From Planctomycetaceae bacterium (GTDB lineage Bacteria > Planctomycetota > Planctomycetia > Planctomycetales > Planctomycetaceae), in the NCBI GenBank assembly GCA_028284485.1, contig JANQRQ010000328.1, positions 1-64,000 on the forward strand: a DNA stretch of 64,000 nucleotides. The letters are read 5' to 3'. The notes below the pieces were generated by a model. It searched no databases. It was not told the DNA's origin and saw only the letters and a list, made by a program, of their open reading frames with translations. Within the stretch, counting starts at the first letter, position 1. Each line of letters begins with the position of its first letter. The position numbers and the translations under genes were made by a program. Shown piece by piece: positions 37,935 to 46,687 of this stretch.

Positions 37935-38888
37935 ATGACCATGCACTTTCTTAACACCTCTCGGTGGCATGTCCGCCTTGGCGTGCTGATCGTCTTGTTG
38001 ACGTTTAGCGACGAAACTCGTAGCGACGAAAAGTCTTTCAAATCCGAATTCCCCAGGGAACTGGTCGAATTCACACCAATTGACGAAAACCCGATTTTCG
38101 TCGCTGGCCCGGAGGATCAATGGGACGCGCAAATTCGCGAACGCGGTTGGATTCTCCGCGAAAATGGAACGTATCGCATGTGGTACACCGGCTACGATGG
38201 AACTCGCGAAGGTCTCAAAAAGCTGGGCTACGCCACATCCCCGGACGGTATTACTTGGACACGATCACCTGACAATCCTCTGTTCGATTCCGGTTGGGTC
38301 GAAGACATGATGGTTGTCATGCACCAAGGCCGGTACTTCATGTTTGCCGAGGGACGAAATGACCAGCCACATCTTTTGCGGTCTGACGACGGAGTCGATT
38401 GGACCCCCGTAGGGCCGCTTGAAGTCCGACTGAAGGACGGTCAGCCGGTTGAGCCAGGTCCGTTGGGGACTCCGACCGCATGGTTTGATGAAGGCACTTG
38501 GTATCTTTTCTATGAACGGCGTGATCAGGGAATTTGGCTGGCGACTTCACCGGACATGATTGTTTGGACAAATCTCCAAGACGAACCGGTGCTTAAGCCG
38601 GGCCCTCATGACTATGACCGAGATCTGATTGCGCTCAACCAAATTGTAAAACACAACGGACGCTATTATGCCTATTACCACGGCGCGTCCACGCAGCGCT
38701 CCCCAGCGGTCTGGTCCACCAATGTTGCCGTTTCCAGCGATTTATTGAGTTGGCATAAGTACGAAGAAAACCCGTTACAACCAATCGAAGAAAACAAATC
38801 CAGCGGTATTTTGGTACACGACGGAGAGCAGTTCCGGTTATACACGATGCACGACGAAGTCCATCTTCACTTGCACAAACCGCGGTAA
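37935..38888 (+). CDS. Secreted five-bladed propeller protein, GH43/GH32-like
   Basis: 317 residues with a signal peptide (about 1-30; WHVRLGVLIVLLTFSDETRS). Blades repeat the pattern seen in GH43/GH32/GH130-like enzymes: YRMWYTGYDGTREGLKKLGY, ATSPDGITWTRSPDNPLFDS, YLFYERRDQGIWLATSPDMI and YYAYYHGASTQRSPAVWSTN. It probably binds or cleaves glycosidic bonds in the periplasm. I could not fix the catalytic acid pair by eye, so it may be a non-enzymatic relative. It follows the HtrA gene by 69 bases on the same strand. Confidence 0.85.
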   Translation: MTMHFLNTSRWHVRLGVLIVLLTFSDETRSDEKSFKSEFPRELVEFTPIDENPIFVAGPEDQWDAQIRERGWILRENGTYRMWYTGYDGTREGLKKLGYATSPDGITWTRSPDNPLFDSGWVEDMMVVMHQGRYFMFAEGRNDQPHLLRSDDGVDWTPVGPLEVRLKDGQPVEPGPLGTPTAWFDEGTWYLFYERRDQGIWLATSPDMIVWTNLQDEPVLKPGPHDYDRDLIALNQIVKHNGRYYAYYHGASTQRSPAVWSTNVAVSSDLLSWHKYEENPLQPIEENKSSGILVHDGEQFRLYTMHDEVHLHLHKPR

Positions 38889-38988
38889 CGACAACTCCGA
38901 TAGAGCGATTCTCAAATTCGATTGGCAATCAGGGTCATTGCCGCCGGTTTCAGGCTGTGGCAGTTGTGCTTCTCGGGCGTGAGAGCCC

Positions 38989-39552
38989 TCATTGCCCGAA
39001 CCGCTGTTGGAAATAGTCGTGCAAGAACTGGCCGGCTGATAGCTCTGCTTCGTTTGCGGTGTGTCCAGAGCTACAGGATTCGGCACTCTCTTGAGAATTC
39101 AAATCCACACCAAATTCTTGGTCTTGATTCTCAACACTTCGATGAGGTGGTACCGGCGCTGTCACCGTCTCATGCGCTACGAGTTCAGAATTGTCGACAT
39201 CGTTATTCATCAGCCAATGTAGCTGCTCTTTTTGCACAAACGATGGACCGCCTGTCGATTCTGAAAGCGCGAGCTTGAACTGTAATGGACCAACAGCCAG
39301 GATATCGCCGTCCTGTACGCGAACGACATTCGAAATCGGCTCGTCGTTGATGTACGTTTTGTTTCGGCTGTTTAAATCGCGAACAATGACGTGTCCCGCC
39401 TGCCGTCCGATCGCGCAATGGAGCTTACTGACCAACATGCTATGCGGACGCAAATGGCAAGCCGGGCTGCGACCAATAATAAACTGGCTCGAAGGTAGGG
39501 GGATCTCACGGCCCACTGATCGACCTGAGATGACAATCAGTTTTGCGTCCAT
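38989..39552 (-). CDS. FHA domain protein
   Basis: 187 residues. Residues 1-100 are a forkhead-associated domain: IIGRSPACHLRPHSMLVSKL holds the Gly-Arg-Ser phosphothreonine-binding loop, followed by VRDLNSRNKTYINDEPI. The remaining 85 residues are acidic, Ser/Gln-rich and probably disordered. It should bind phosphothreonine peptides in the cytoplasm; partners could include targets of the two Ser/Thr kinases in this window, though neither is adjacent. It stands alone on the minus strand. Confidence 0.93.
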   Translation of the reverse strand: MDAKLIVISGRSVGREIPLPSSQFIIGRSPACHLRPHSMLVSKLHCAIGRQAGHVIVRDLNSRNKTYINDEPISNVVRVQDGDILAVGPLQFKLALSESTGGPSFVQKEQLHWLMNNDVDNSELVAHETVTAPVPPHRSVENQDQEFGVDLNSQESAESCSSGHTANEAELSAGQFLHDYFQQRFGQ

Positions 39553-39946
39553 AGAAAACTAGCCAACAACCGGCAATAAGATTACGCGCATCCAATTCGC
39601 GAATCTCGTGAATAAGTCAATGTATCGATCGAAAAATAACTTCGCTCAAGGCGTATGCTGCAACCGGACTTCCTTGCCGATCGTATCAACAGTTTGGCCG
39701 CTCCCCGCAAGTCTGTTTTCGCATAGGGGATAAAACCATCCGTCAAAATCTAGAGCCGCCAATTCTGCTGCAGTAACACCCTCTGCCCCCGATACGTGAC
39801 CTGCAACTATAATTTTCTACTCCGGCATCGACAGAATGCAAGACTAACAGCGGTTCGGCGCACGAATCTTCATAGCCTGCTCGTTGCCTGACCATACCCA
39901 GGAGTCCGATCGATACTAGCCAATTTTCGGCACAAAATACTGAGAA
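39553..39946. other. Intergenic region
   Basis: This 394-base spacer lies between two minus-strand genes and presumably carries the FHA gene promoter. No gene, repeat or strong hairpin was recognised. Confidence 0.4.
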
Positions 39947-41185
39947 TTACTGATCAAGCCGCACTCGGAGCGATCGATTCCCTTCCCCCGATTCGGAAAA
40001 AACTGCTCCGAACGAGATTTTGTCCGCAAAGCTCACAGGATCGGAAACGGGTGAAACCTGAAAAACGGTTGTGCCTTTTCTATCGAAAACCGAATAACTG
40101 CTGAATTCCGGTTCGTCGGTGATCGCCAACAGCTTACTTAAGATGTCGGCCTTCGTCTCGTTTGGCAGGTAGGCTTCCACAATCACTGTCATCTCGACAG
40201 ATTTTCGGGGCAGTATTTGGGTCACTCGAATTCGCGAGCTTGTAATGGCAATTTTCGCTTGAGGAATTGCCGCCTTGAGCCTTTCAAAACCCTTGGTCGA
40301 GACCCGTGTCCTAATTAAGTTCAATAACCTCAAGTTCTTCAGTTTTTCGAGGTGCTTGACTCCAGCATCCGACACAAGAATGCAACTGGTTAAATCGAGT
40401 TCAACCAATTTGGTCAGACCGCTCAGCGACTCCAATGCCGAATCGTTGATGTTGTAGCAATAGGCCAATTGCAAATGCTTCAGATTTCGAAGCCCCGCAA
40501 TTGACTTTAGCCCATTGGCCGTGACTTTGGCTCCATAGAGATTCAACCGTTCCAGCGCCACAAACTTTCCAATCTGCGCCAATCCCTCATCGGTTAAGGG
40601 CATGTTTTCGCAGTTCAAATCTTGGAGTTTCTTCGTTTCCGACAGATGCTCGAATCCGCTCCCATTGAGCCTGCATTCTTGAAGATCCAATCGTTGAAGG
40701 TTTTTCAACGGCTTAAGATGTTGCAGTCCCTCATCGGTCATCCCCGTTGAGAATGCCAGTGACAGATCCACGAGTTTTGTCATCCCAGAAAGGTTTTCGA
40801 GACCCGCATCAGAAATGCGATTCCCGGATAAAACGAGACGCGTCACCTCCTTCAACTTTGCGATTTGTTTCAAACCGTCGTCGGTTATTTTCGTTTCATC
40901 TATCTCCAAACTTCGTAGCTGTGGCAGGTCAGCACATAGACCTAAGTCTTTATCTGTTACGGCTGGCCCCCCCAAATAGAGCTCGCGAACGCTCCCCTGT
41001 TTATCGAGCGTGATTTCCGCCCCAATTTGTTGCAGTCTTGTGATCGTTGCATCGCTCGTCTTGTTGGGGGCATTCGCCGCTTCATCTTGGCTGTACGTGC
41101 GCTGCCCGACGAGGCTCGCAGCCGCCAGCATGAAACAACCCCACATACAAAACCGGTATGTCGTGCTTACAGAATCCAACAACAT
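39947..41185 (-). CDS. Secreted leucine-rich-repeat protein
   Basis: 412 residues. A signal peptide (WGCFMLAAASLVGQRTYSQ) is followed by about nine LRRs of the cysteine-containing F-box type, around 24 residues each: LEIDETKITDDGLKQIAKLK, LVLSGNRISDAGLENLSGMT, LNLYGAKVTANGLKSIAGLR and LDLTSCILVSDAGVKHLEKL. A C-terminal region of about 110 residues (RVTQILPRKSVEMTVIVEAY onward) is not LRR and has no named family I recognise. LRR proteins bind other proteins; the partner is unknown. It lies in a low-density stretch between the FHA gene and hemB. Confidence 0.93.
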   Translation of the reverse strand: MLLDSVSTTYRFCMWGCFMLAAASLVGQRTYSQDEAANAPNKTSDATITRLQQIGAEITLDKQGSVRELYLGGPAVTDKDLGLCADLPQLRSLEIDETKITDDGLKQIAKLKEVTRLVLSGNRISDAGLENLSGMTKLVDLSLAFSTGMTDEGLQHLKPLKNLQRLDLQECRLNGSGFEHLSETKKLQDLNCENMPLTDEGLAQIGKFVALERLNLYGAKVTANGLKSIAGLRNLKHLQLAYCYNINDSALESLSGLTKLVELDLTSCILVSDAGVKHLEKLKNLRLLNLIRTRVSTKGFERLKAAIPQAKIAITSSRIRVTQILPRKSVEMTVIVEAYLPNETKADILSKLLAITDEPEFSSYSVFDRKGTTVFQVSPVSDPVSFADKISFGAVFSESGEGNRSLRVRLDQ

Positions 41186-41885
41186 TCAACCTTCGCGAAC
41201 ACAATGGACTGTAGCAATCAAATTCGCACGTATTCAGTTTAGCTGATCACAAAAAGAATGAAAGACGGCGTCGAATGCATATCAGCTTCAAACCTGCGAA
41301 TTTATGCTATCGGTCGGCACTAAAACAAACTTCAGATTCAACAAGGGAGTTCCGACTCGCTGAAAATCCGAGGGGCGAATAGCTTCTTGTTTGAAGCAAA
41401 CCTGAATTAATCATATTCACGTCCCCGGCATGAGATACGACATCGACTACCATGACTCACATGTCTCGGCAACAAGCGATATAACATGCCCACATCAACC
41501 GGTTTCGGGGCACACAGATTGCCTTTGACATTTCACGGTGACTAATCCAAGCCTAGTTCTACTGTAACGGCTGGCGCAGACTAAATTGCGTCAAAAACAA
41601 CTCGATAGTCGTTGCATCAATTTCGGATACGCTCCAATCCCGGCATACTCGAATTCTCGAGTTGTATGGCATTCAAACCGTCATGTCATTACGCTGACAT
41701 AACCCAGTTTGTGATGCGTCTCGCTTCGAGTGTCGATGACATTGTTCTGTCGATGCGAATGTAGTGAGGATCGAAGTCGACGGCCATAGTGGCAAACTTC
41801 TTGGTGGCGATTCGTCTGTTATTCATCCGATTGCGACTCTGCAACAGTTTCTAACCATCCAGACTGACGCGACCAATCCACGGAG
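41186..41885. other. Long intergenic region with dispersed repeat
   Basis: This 700-base spacer lies between the divergent LRR gene and hemB. It contains copy 2 of the dispersed repeat at 41560-41636. The rest shows no coding signal. The hemB promoter must lie in it. Confidence 0.5.
41560..41636 (+). repeat. Dispersed intergenic repeat, copy 2
   Basis: Matches 11514-11590 at 64 of 77 positions without gaps, in the same orientation. This copy lies about 250 bases before hemB. Outside the 77 bases the two regions do not resemble each other. Confidence 0.75.
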
Positions 41886-42908
41886 ATGATTGAGACTTCC
41901 ATGCCCGATAATCAAACGCCAAAGTTCCCCTCGACGCGAATGCGCCGCTTACGCACTCACCCGAAGTTGCGAGACCTCGTTCGCGAAACTCATCTTCGTA
42001 TTGACGATCTGATTGCGCCTCTGTTTGTCCGACACGGGAACGATCAGCAGTTGCCGATTCCTTCTATGCCAGGTCAGTATCAAATGACCGTTGGTCACCT
42101 GGTCAATGAAGTTTCCGAATTGGAATCGCTCGGTGTTCCCGCGATCATTTTGTTTGGAATCCCTGAGCATAAAGATGGCATCGGAAGCGACGCCTACGAC
42201 GACAATGGAATCATTCAGCAGGCGTTGCGCGCGATTAAGTCGGCGGGTTCACAACTTCTAGTTATCACCGACGTTTGCTTTTGTGAATTCACTGATCATG
42301 GTCATTGTGGAATCATCAACGACAAGCACGGAGTTCCCGATGTCGACAACGACGCCACTCTGGAAATCCTTGCTAAGGAGGCAGTCAGCCACGCACAAGC
42401 CGGTGCTGACGTTGTGGCACCCAGTGGAATGATGGATGGAATGATCGGAGCCATTCGACAGGGGCTCGACTCCAACGGTTTTGAAAACCTACCGATCCTT
42501 AGCTATGCGGCGAAATACGCATCCGGATTCTATGGACCATTTCGCGACGCGGCTGACAGTGCCCCTCAGTTCGGTGATCGTCGTACCTACCAAATGGACC
42601 CAGCTAATGGGAATGAAGCACTTCGGGAAGTGGGCCTCGACTTAGCTGAGGGAGCGGACATGTTGATGGTAAAACCGGCAATGAGTTACCTCGATGTCAT
42701 TCGCTCCGTGAAAACGGCGCATCCCGACGTGCCGTTGGCGGCGTACAACGTTAGCGGAGAGTATGCAATGGTGAAAGCTGCCGGGCAAAATGGATGGATT
42801 GACGAGCAGCGGATTGCGTTGGAAGTGCTGACATCCATCAAACGTGCGGGGGCCGATATGATTCTGACGTACTTTGCAAAAGATGTCGCACGCTGGCTTT
42901 CAGACTGA
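41886..42908 (+). CDS. hemB: Delta-aminolevulinic acid dehydratase (porphobilinogen synthase)
   Basis: 340 residues. Condenses two 5-aminolevulinate molecules to porphobilinogen in tetrapyrrole synthesis. The zinc-binding cysteines C131, C133 and C141 lie in [14 protein letters not shown]. The two Schiff-base lysines are K210 in [16 protein letters not shown] and K263 in [14 protein letters not shown]. Length and motif order are those of the family, zinc-dependent type. The start could also be the ATG at 41901, which begins the conserved [18 protein letters not shown]; neither start has an ideal ribosome site. Heme demand fits the many c-type cytochrome genes in this window. Confidence 0.97.
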   Translation: MIETSMPDNQTPKFPSTRMRRLRTHPKLRDLVRETHLRIDDLIAPLFVRHGNDQQLPIPSMPGQYQMTVGHLVNEVSELESLGVPAIILFGIPEHKDGIGSDAYDDNGIIQQALRAIKSAGSQLLVITDVCFCEFTDHGHCGIINDKHGVPDVDNDATLEILAKEAVSHAQAGADVVAPSGMMDGMIGAIRQGLDSNGFENLPILSYAAKYASGFYGPFRDAADSAPQFGDRRTYQMDPANGNEALREVGLDLAEGADMLMVKPAMSYLDVIRSVKTAHPDVPLAAYNVSGEYAMVKAAGQNGWIDEQRIALEVLTSIKRAGADMILTYFAKDVARWLSD

Positions 42909-43044
42909 TCCGACCGCCAGTTTCGCTACTTCGTAGCGTCAACAAAGCGGTTAGCCTCAATCGTCAGGGCCGATTACGATTACAAAATTGTGGGCAACCG
43001 GGCGCACAATAAATCGGCACATCACTAACGATTCTAAGTTCGCC

Positions 43045-44379
43045 TTACGAAACGAAACGCGAAAACGGTCGATCACTGCGGCTCAATGCCTGCAGCATCT
43101 TTGAAAGTGTCAGAATCGCATCGCACGCTGGGTAGGCATCCTTGACCCAAAACCGACCACTACTGCCGCCGCCGAATGCGGCATCCTGATCTTGGATCGT
43201 CTGATACATAAACTGCCGGGTCGGCCCACCGATTTCAACTGTTCCACCAGCCGCGATGACGGCATCTCGTACAGAGTCCGACTCAGCCTCAATGACGATG
43301 CGTTTCCCGGGATGCTGCGCGACGAGATCCTCGGCGAGAAACTGGGTGACGGTTTCAGCGGAAATCGAACGACCGAAATCGTCGACGAATCCGCAACAGG
43401 AACCGTCATCATCTATCAGAATTCCCAGGTCCGCTCCCCCGCCGCAGACGGCGTCGGCAATCCGGCGTAAATCCAAGTCGTCTCGATTTGAAAAGTCGCG
43501 GCGGCGCTGGGGAATATCAACCCACTTCAGTTGGCAGGGCAGCTTTTCAAACAATTGCGACATCGTGTTGCGAAGCAGTCGACTGACGCAGCCACCATAG
43601 ACGATCAATGGGCGAACGGCATGAAAGTGCTTCCGCAAGCTGGCTTGATACGGTCCGAGCGCTCGAAATATCCATTGTCTGCCTGCATTCCGCGTCGGTC
43701 GTCCAAATCCAGATCGATGCCGACGATCCAACTCGTCAAGCGTCCCACCCTGGGAGAATGGAATTGCAGATTTCCCGACGAACTCCAACCCCGTCCAAGA
43801 AGGTGCACAGCCCGAGCCTGTTATGAGTACGCCAGCCATTGCTTGCAAATGATCAACGGCAAAGTCGAAGCAGGGACGAGTTGCCACTCCGATATCGATG
43901 ACATCGCAATTCATGCGCTGTAAAGCAGACACGACCCCGCTCATGATGTCTGGCGATGATGATCGCTCGTCGTAACCCACAACAATCTGCGGCCCACTTC
44001 GCCTGGGGCGAATCTCCGATTGCCTCGTCTCGGCAACACGACCTCGCAACGGCGATTCGTCCCAAAGCAGGCTGGCCAGCGCACCTGCGTATGCCCCGGC
44101 GTTCTTTCGAGTCATCTCGTTCAGATAGACGCCCCGAATCCCTTCAGGAACAAACAACGATTCGCGTGCAATTCGCCGCTCGGTGCTTTGGAGACGCTCG
44201 ACAGTTTGCTGTGGGAGTTGGCCTGTATCGCCACGATGTTCGCAATCGCGGCATTTCGGATAGAATGATGCCAAACGAGAAAGGTGTACCGACCGAGAAA
44301 TCGGATAATGCTCGCCAGGACATGTGAATTCCACCTCGGCGTTGATTGCGTCATCAAGGATTTCGTTGTTTGTCGCCAT
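43045..44379 (-). CDS. Degenerate phosphohexomutase-like protein with N-terminal Cys/His cluster
   Basis: 444 residues from the ATG at 44379; a TTG at 44403 is possible. The fold is that of phosphoglucomutase/phosphomannomutase (VVGYDERSSSPDIMSGVVSA, CDVIDIGVATRPCFDFAVDH), but the catalytic loops are altered. TASHNP is replaced by TGSGCAPSWTG, the metal loop DGDxDR by DDDGSCCGFVDD, and the sugar loop GEESGH by GGGSSGRF. The N-terminal 60 residues carry CPGEHYP and CRDCEHRGD, a possible zinc site not found in ordinary mutases. Inference: a non-catalytic or repurposed paralogue. It is not a broken gene, because the frame is intact. Confidence 0.85.
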   Translation of the reverse strand: MATNNEILDDAINAEVEFTCPGEHYPISRSVHLSRLASFYPKCRDCEHRGDTGQLPQQTVERLQSTERRIARESLFVPEGIRGVYLNEMTRKNAGAYAGALASLLWDESPLRGRVAETRQSEIRPRRSGPQIVVGYDERSSSPDIMSGVVSALQRMNCDVIDIGVATRPCFDFAVDHLQAMAGVLITGSGCAPSWTGLEFVGKSAIPFSQGGTLDELDRRHRSGFGRPTRNAGRQWIFRALGPYQASLRKHFHAVRPLIVYGGCVSRLLRNTMSQLFEKLPCQLKWVDIPQRRRDFSNRDDLDLRRIADAVCGGGADLGILIDDDGSCCGFVDDFGRSISAETVTQFLAEDLVAQHPGKRIVIEAESDSVRDAVIAAGGTVEIGGPTRQFMYQTIQDQDAAFGGGSSGRFWVKDAYPACDAILTLSKMLQALSRSDRPFSRFVS

Positions 44380-44655
44380 GTCGCCGTGCCGGATCCGCTC
44401 CAAAGTCCACCTTTGTTTGTACGACCAACTTCAAATCGTGCGGAACTCTATGTATTGTCGCCATTTTCGTCAATAATGGATCGTCTCGCCGAAAGCGGAA
44501 CTCGCAGCAGGCGCACTCCCGCAGTCACTAATCAACGTCGTGAAAACCTCATGTAATCCGAGTTCGGCGTGAGTTCGCGTCATGAGGAGCCCCATCGGTA
44601 AATCTCCACAGCGAAACGATTTGCCAAACGGAACAGCCTGAGGAATAGCTGCACA

Positions 44656-45651
44656 ATGCACGCTACGGCATTCTTGCGAGCGATCGCGCAAACCGAATTG
44701 GGTGCGGTGGTCATCATTTACGGAAATGAGCGGGCGCTCAAGCAATCGGTCATCGATGCCATCCGATCGAAATTCAACGAAGACGATGGTGATTCCGTCA
44801 CTTCGTTCCCTGGACGGGATGTCGAATTTAAAACGATTCATGACGAACTGCTGACGATTTCGATGTGGAGTGACATTCGAGTTGTCGTCGTCGAAGAGGC
44901 GACTGACTTCATCACTAAGAATCGGCCCGCATTAGAAAAATTGTTTCAGCGCCCTCCCAAGAAATCCTTGTTGATCTTGGACGCGAAATCATGGCCGAAG
45001 AACACCAAACTCGCGAAGGCGGTGACGAAGATCGGCCTAGCCGTCGAATGTAGCGCACTCACGGGAAATGAATTGGTGCAATGGATCAGAACCTACGCAT
45101 CTGAAACGTACCGCAAGAAGATCTCACGGCAAAACGCGCTCTTGCTAATCGAGTTGGTTGGCGAGAACTTGGGGCTCCTCGAGCAAGAACTGGCCAAGCT
45201 AACATCCTTTGTCGGCGAGAAGTCGGAGATCGACGACGAGGATGTCAGAGCACTTGTCGGCGGCTGGCGGGCCGAAAAAACCTGGGCGATGACCAACGCC
45301 GCCCGAGACAATAATCTGGCCGAAGCGCTTTGCTGCCTTGATAAACTGCTAATAGCCGGCGAAGCCCCGCAACGTATTCTGGGCGGTATTAGTTTTGTAT
45401 TTCGAAAACTTGCCGAAACGACCGAACTGTCCCGATCGGGGCAGCCGCTGAACAATATGCTCAAGCAAGCCGGTGTGTTTCCACGTGACGTCCAACCGGC
45501 CGCGAAATACCTACGGCGTATAGGACGCAGCCAAGCCGAACAAATCTACAAGCAGCTTCTGCAAGCGGATCTTGATATGAAAGGCGGAAGCCGCCTGCCG
45601 GAACGGACACAGTTAGAACGCCTTATCATCCGACTGAGCCAAAAAACGTAA
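44656..45651 (+). CDS. holA: DNA polymerase III subunit delta
   Basis: 331 residues. The delta subunit opens the beta clamp in the clamp-loader complex. Recognised by the AAA+-like N-terminal region (GAVVIIYGNERALKQSVIDA), the delta-specific LEQELAKLTSF and SALTGNELVQWIRTYA elements, and the C-terminal collar domain (GEAPQRILGGISFVFRKLAE and DLDMKGGSRLPERTQLERLI). There is no functional Walker A motif, as expected for delta. The length matches the family. It is not in an obvious operon; the next plus-strand gene starts 400 bases on. Confidence 0.93.
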   Translation: MHATAFLRAIAQTELGAVVIIYGNERALKQSVIDAIRSKFNEDDGDSVTSFPGRDVEFKTIHDELLTISMWSDIRVVVVEEATDFITKNRPALEKLFQRPPKKSLLILDAKSWPKNTKLAKAVTKIGLAVECSALTGNELVQWIRTYASETYRKKISRQNALLLIELVGENLGLLEQELAKLTSFVGEKSEIDDEDVRALVGGWRAEKTWAMTNAARDNNLAEALCCLDKLLIAGEAPQRILGGISFVFRKLAETTELSRSGQPLNNMLKQAGVFPRDVQPAAKYLRRIGRSQAEQIYKQLLQADLDMKGGSRLPERTQLERLIIRLSQKT

Positions 45652-46054
45652 TATCACAAAGGCGCGAGTCGGCAGCTGCCACCGGGACAATGGCCGCTTT
45701 GACTGCTTGAGTTCGGCGCGAGACTCAGTCGCTTTCTACCAGCCGATTTATCCGTGACCATGCGCACCAGCGCAAGCATCGACGTTGCCCCCAGCCGCAA
45801 GTCGGCGGAGCCCTTTCCATCGCGTTGATGAACTGCTTCCGAAGCTTGCGACGAAATGATATTGCGGCGGTCGTATCTCGCGAAGGTTTCTCAGCCAAAT
45901 GGGCATACGAGCGACTAAAAGTGGGGACAAATCAACTTGTTGCCGCCTAATTCATCTCCAGTTATACTAAATCACGACGTCGGGACAGTTCACGTCAGCG
46001 GTCACGACGTCGGGACAGTTCACGTCAGCGGTCTGTTCCGCCAGAGGAGTTGAT
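45652..46054. other. Intergenic region upstream of the sigma factor gene
   Basis: This 403-base spacer contains a perfect 30-base tandem repeat at 45973-46032, ending 22 bases before the sigma factor start, and GGAG as ribosome binding site. No gene was recognised in the rest. Confidence 0.5.
45973..46032 (+). repeat. Perfect 30-bp tandem repeat before sigma factor gene
   Basis: The unit CACGACGTCGGGACAGTTCA followed by CGTCAGCGGT occurs twice in direct succession (45973-46002 and 46003-46032) without a mismatch. Each unit contains the palindrome GACGTC. The position just before the start at 46055 places it in the promoter or 5' untranslated region, so a role as operator or promoter element is possible. 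A recent duplication by slippage is the simple alternative. Confidence 0.8.
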
Positions 46055-46681
46055 ATGACGAAAGACAATCAGACGCTCGATAGCCGGATGAACTCGGGAG
46101 ACCGCGAGGTCGACGCCGAGCAACAAGCCGACTTTCAACGTCTCATGTCTGAGATCAAAGCTGGTTCAGAAGAAGCTGTTACCGAACTTCTTGGAAAGTA
46201 CGGCCACCATATCCTGCGTGTCATTCGGCGCCGCATGAACCAACAACTTCGGTCTCAATTCGATTCGCAGGACTACGTTCAAGCGGTGTGGGCTTCGTTT
46301 TTTGCGCATCGCGAGAAGATTTCGCGGTTCGGATCGCCCGAGGAACTTCTGGCATTCTTGCAGCAAGTTGCCAACAACAAAGTCATCGACGACGTTCGGC
46401 GATTCTATACGAAGAAGAAGAACATTCGCCGCAATCGCTCGATCGAAAGCACGGTCGCCAAGACCGGTGATATGCCTCAGGACGACTCCCCAACCGCCAG
46501 TGAAGTTGCAGTCGCCAACGAGCAGTTAACAAGATTTCTCCAAGGGCAACCGGAACGGAATCGGCAGATCATCGAGCTCAGAATTGCTGGCGAAACCTAC
46601 ACGGAAATTGCTCGAAAGTTGAATCTCAACGAGCGGACGGCCCGCCGCGTGGTTGCAAGTCTCTCTCCCCGCTTGGGCTAA
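46055..46681 (+). CDS. ECF-type RNA polymerase sigma factor
   Basis: 208 residues with GGAG before the ATG. Sigma region 2 is visible as RVIRRRMNQQLRSQFDSQDY and LLAFLQQVANNKVIDDVRRF; region 4 as RQIIELRIAGETYTEIARKL with a helix-turn-helix ending in NERTARRVVASL. It belongs to the ECF subfamily expanded in planctomycetes. The Ser/Thr kinase gene starts only six bases after its stop, so the two are very likely one operon. In this subfamily the linked kinase may take the place of an anti-sigma factor; that is inference from context. Confidence 0.94.
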   Translation: MTKDNQTLDSRMNSGDREVDAEQQADFQRLMSEIKAGSEEAVTELLGKYGHHILRVIRRRMNQQLRSQFDSQDYVQAVWASFFAHREKISRFGSPEELLAFLQQVANNKVIDDVRRFYTKKKNIRRNRSIESTVAKTGDMPQDDSPTASEVAVANEQLTRFLQGQPERNRQIIELRIAGETYTEIARKLNLNERTARRVVASLSPRLG

Positions 46682-46687
46682 CGATCA

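Noticed and set aside
39947-41185. Internal repeats suggesting a mobile or repetitive DNA element
   Set aside because: They are leucine-rich repeats of one protein; the DNA similarity follows from the protein repeat.
45748-45930. 60-codon minus-strand frame before the sigma factor gene
   Set aside because: Composition looks random and no ribosome binding site is present.
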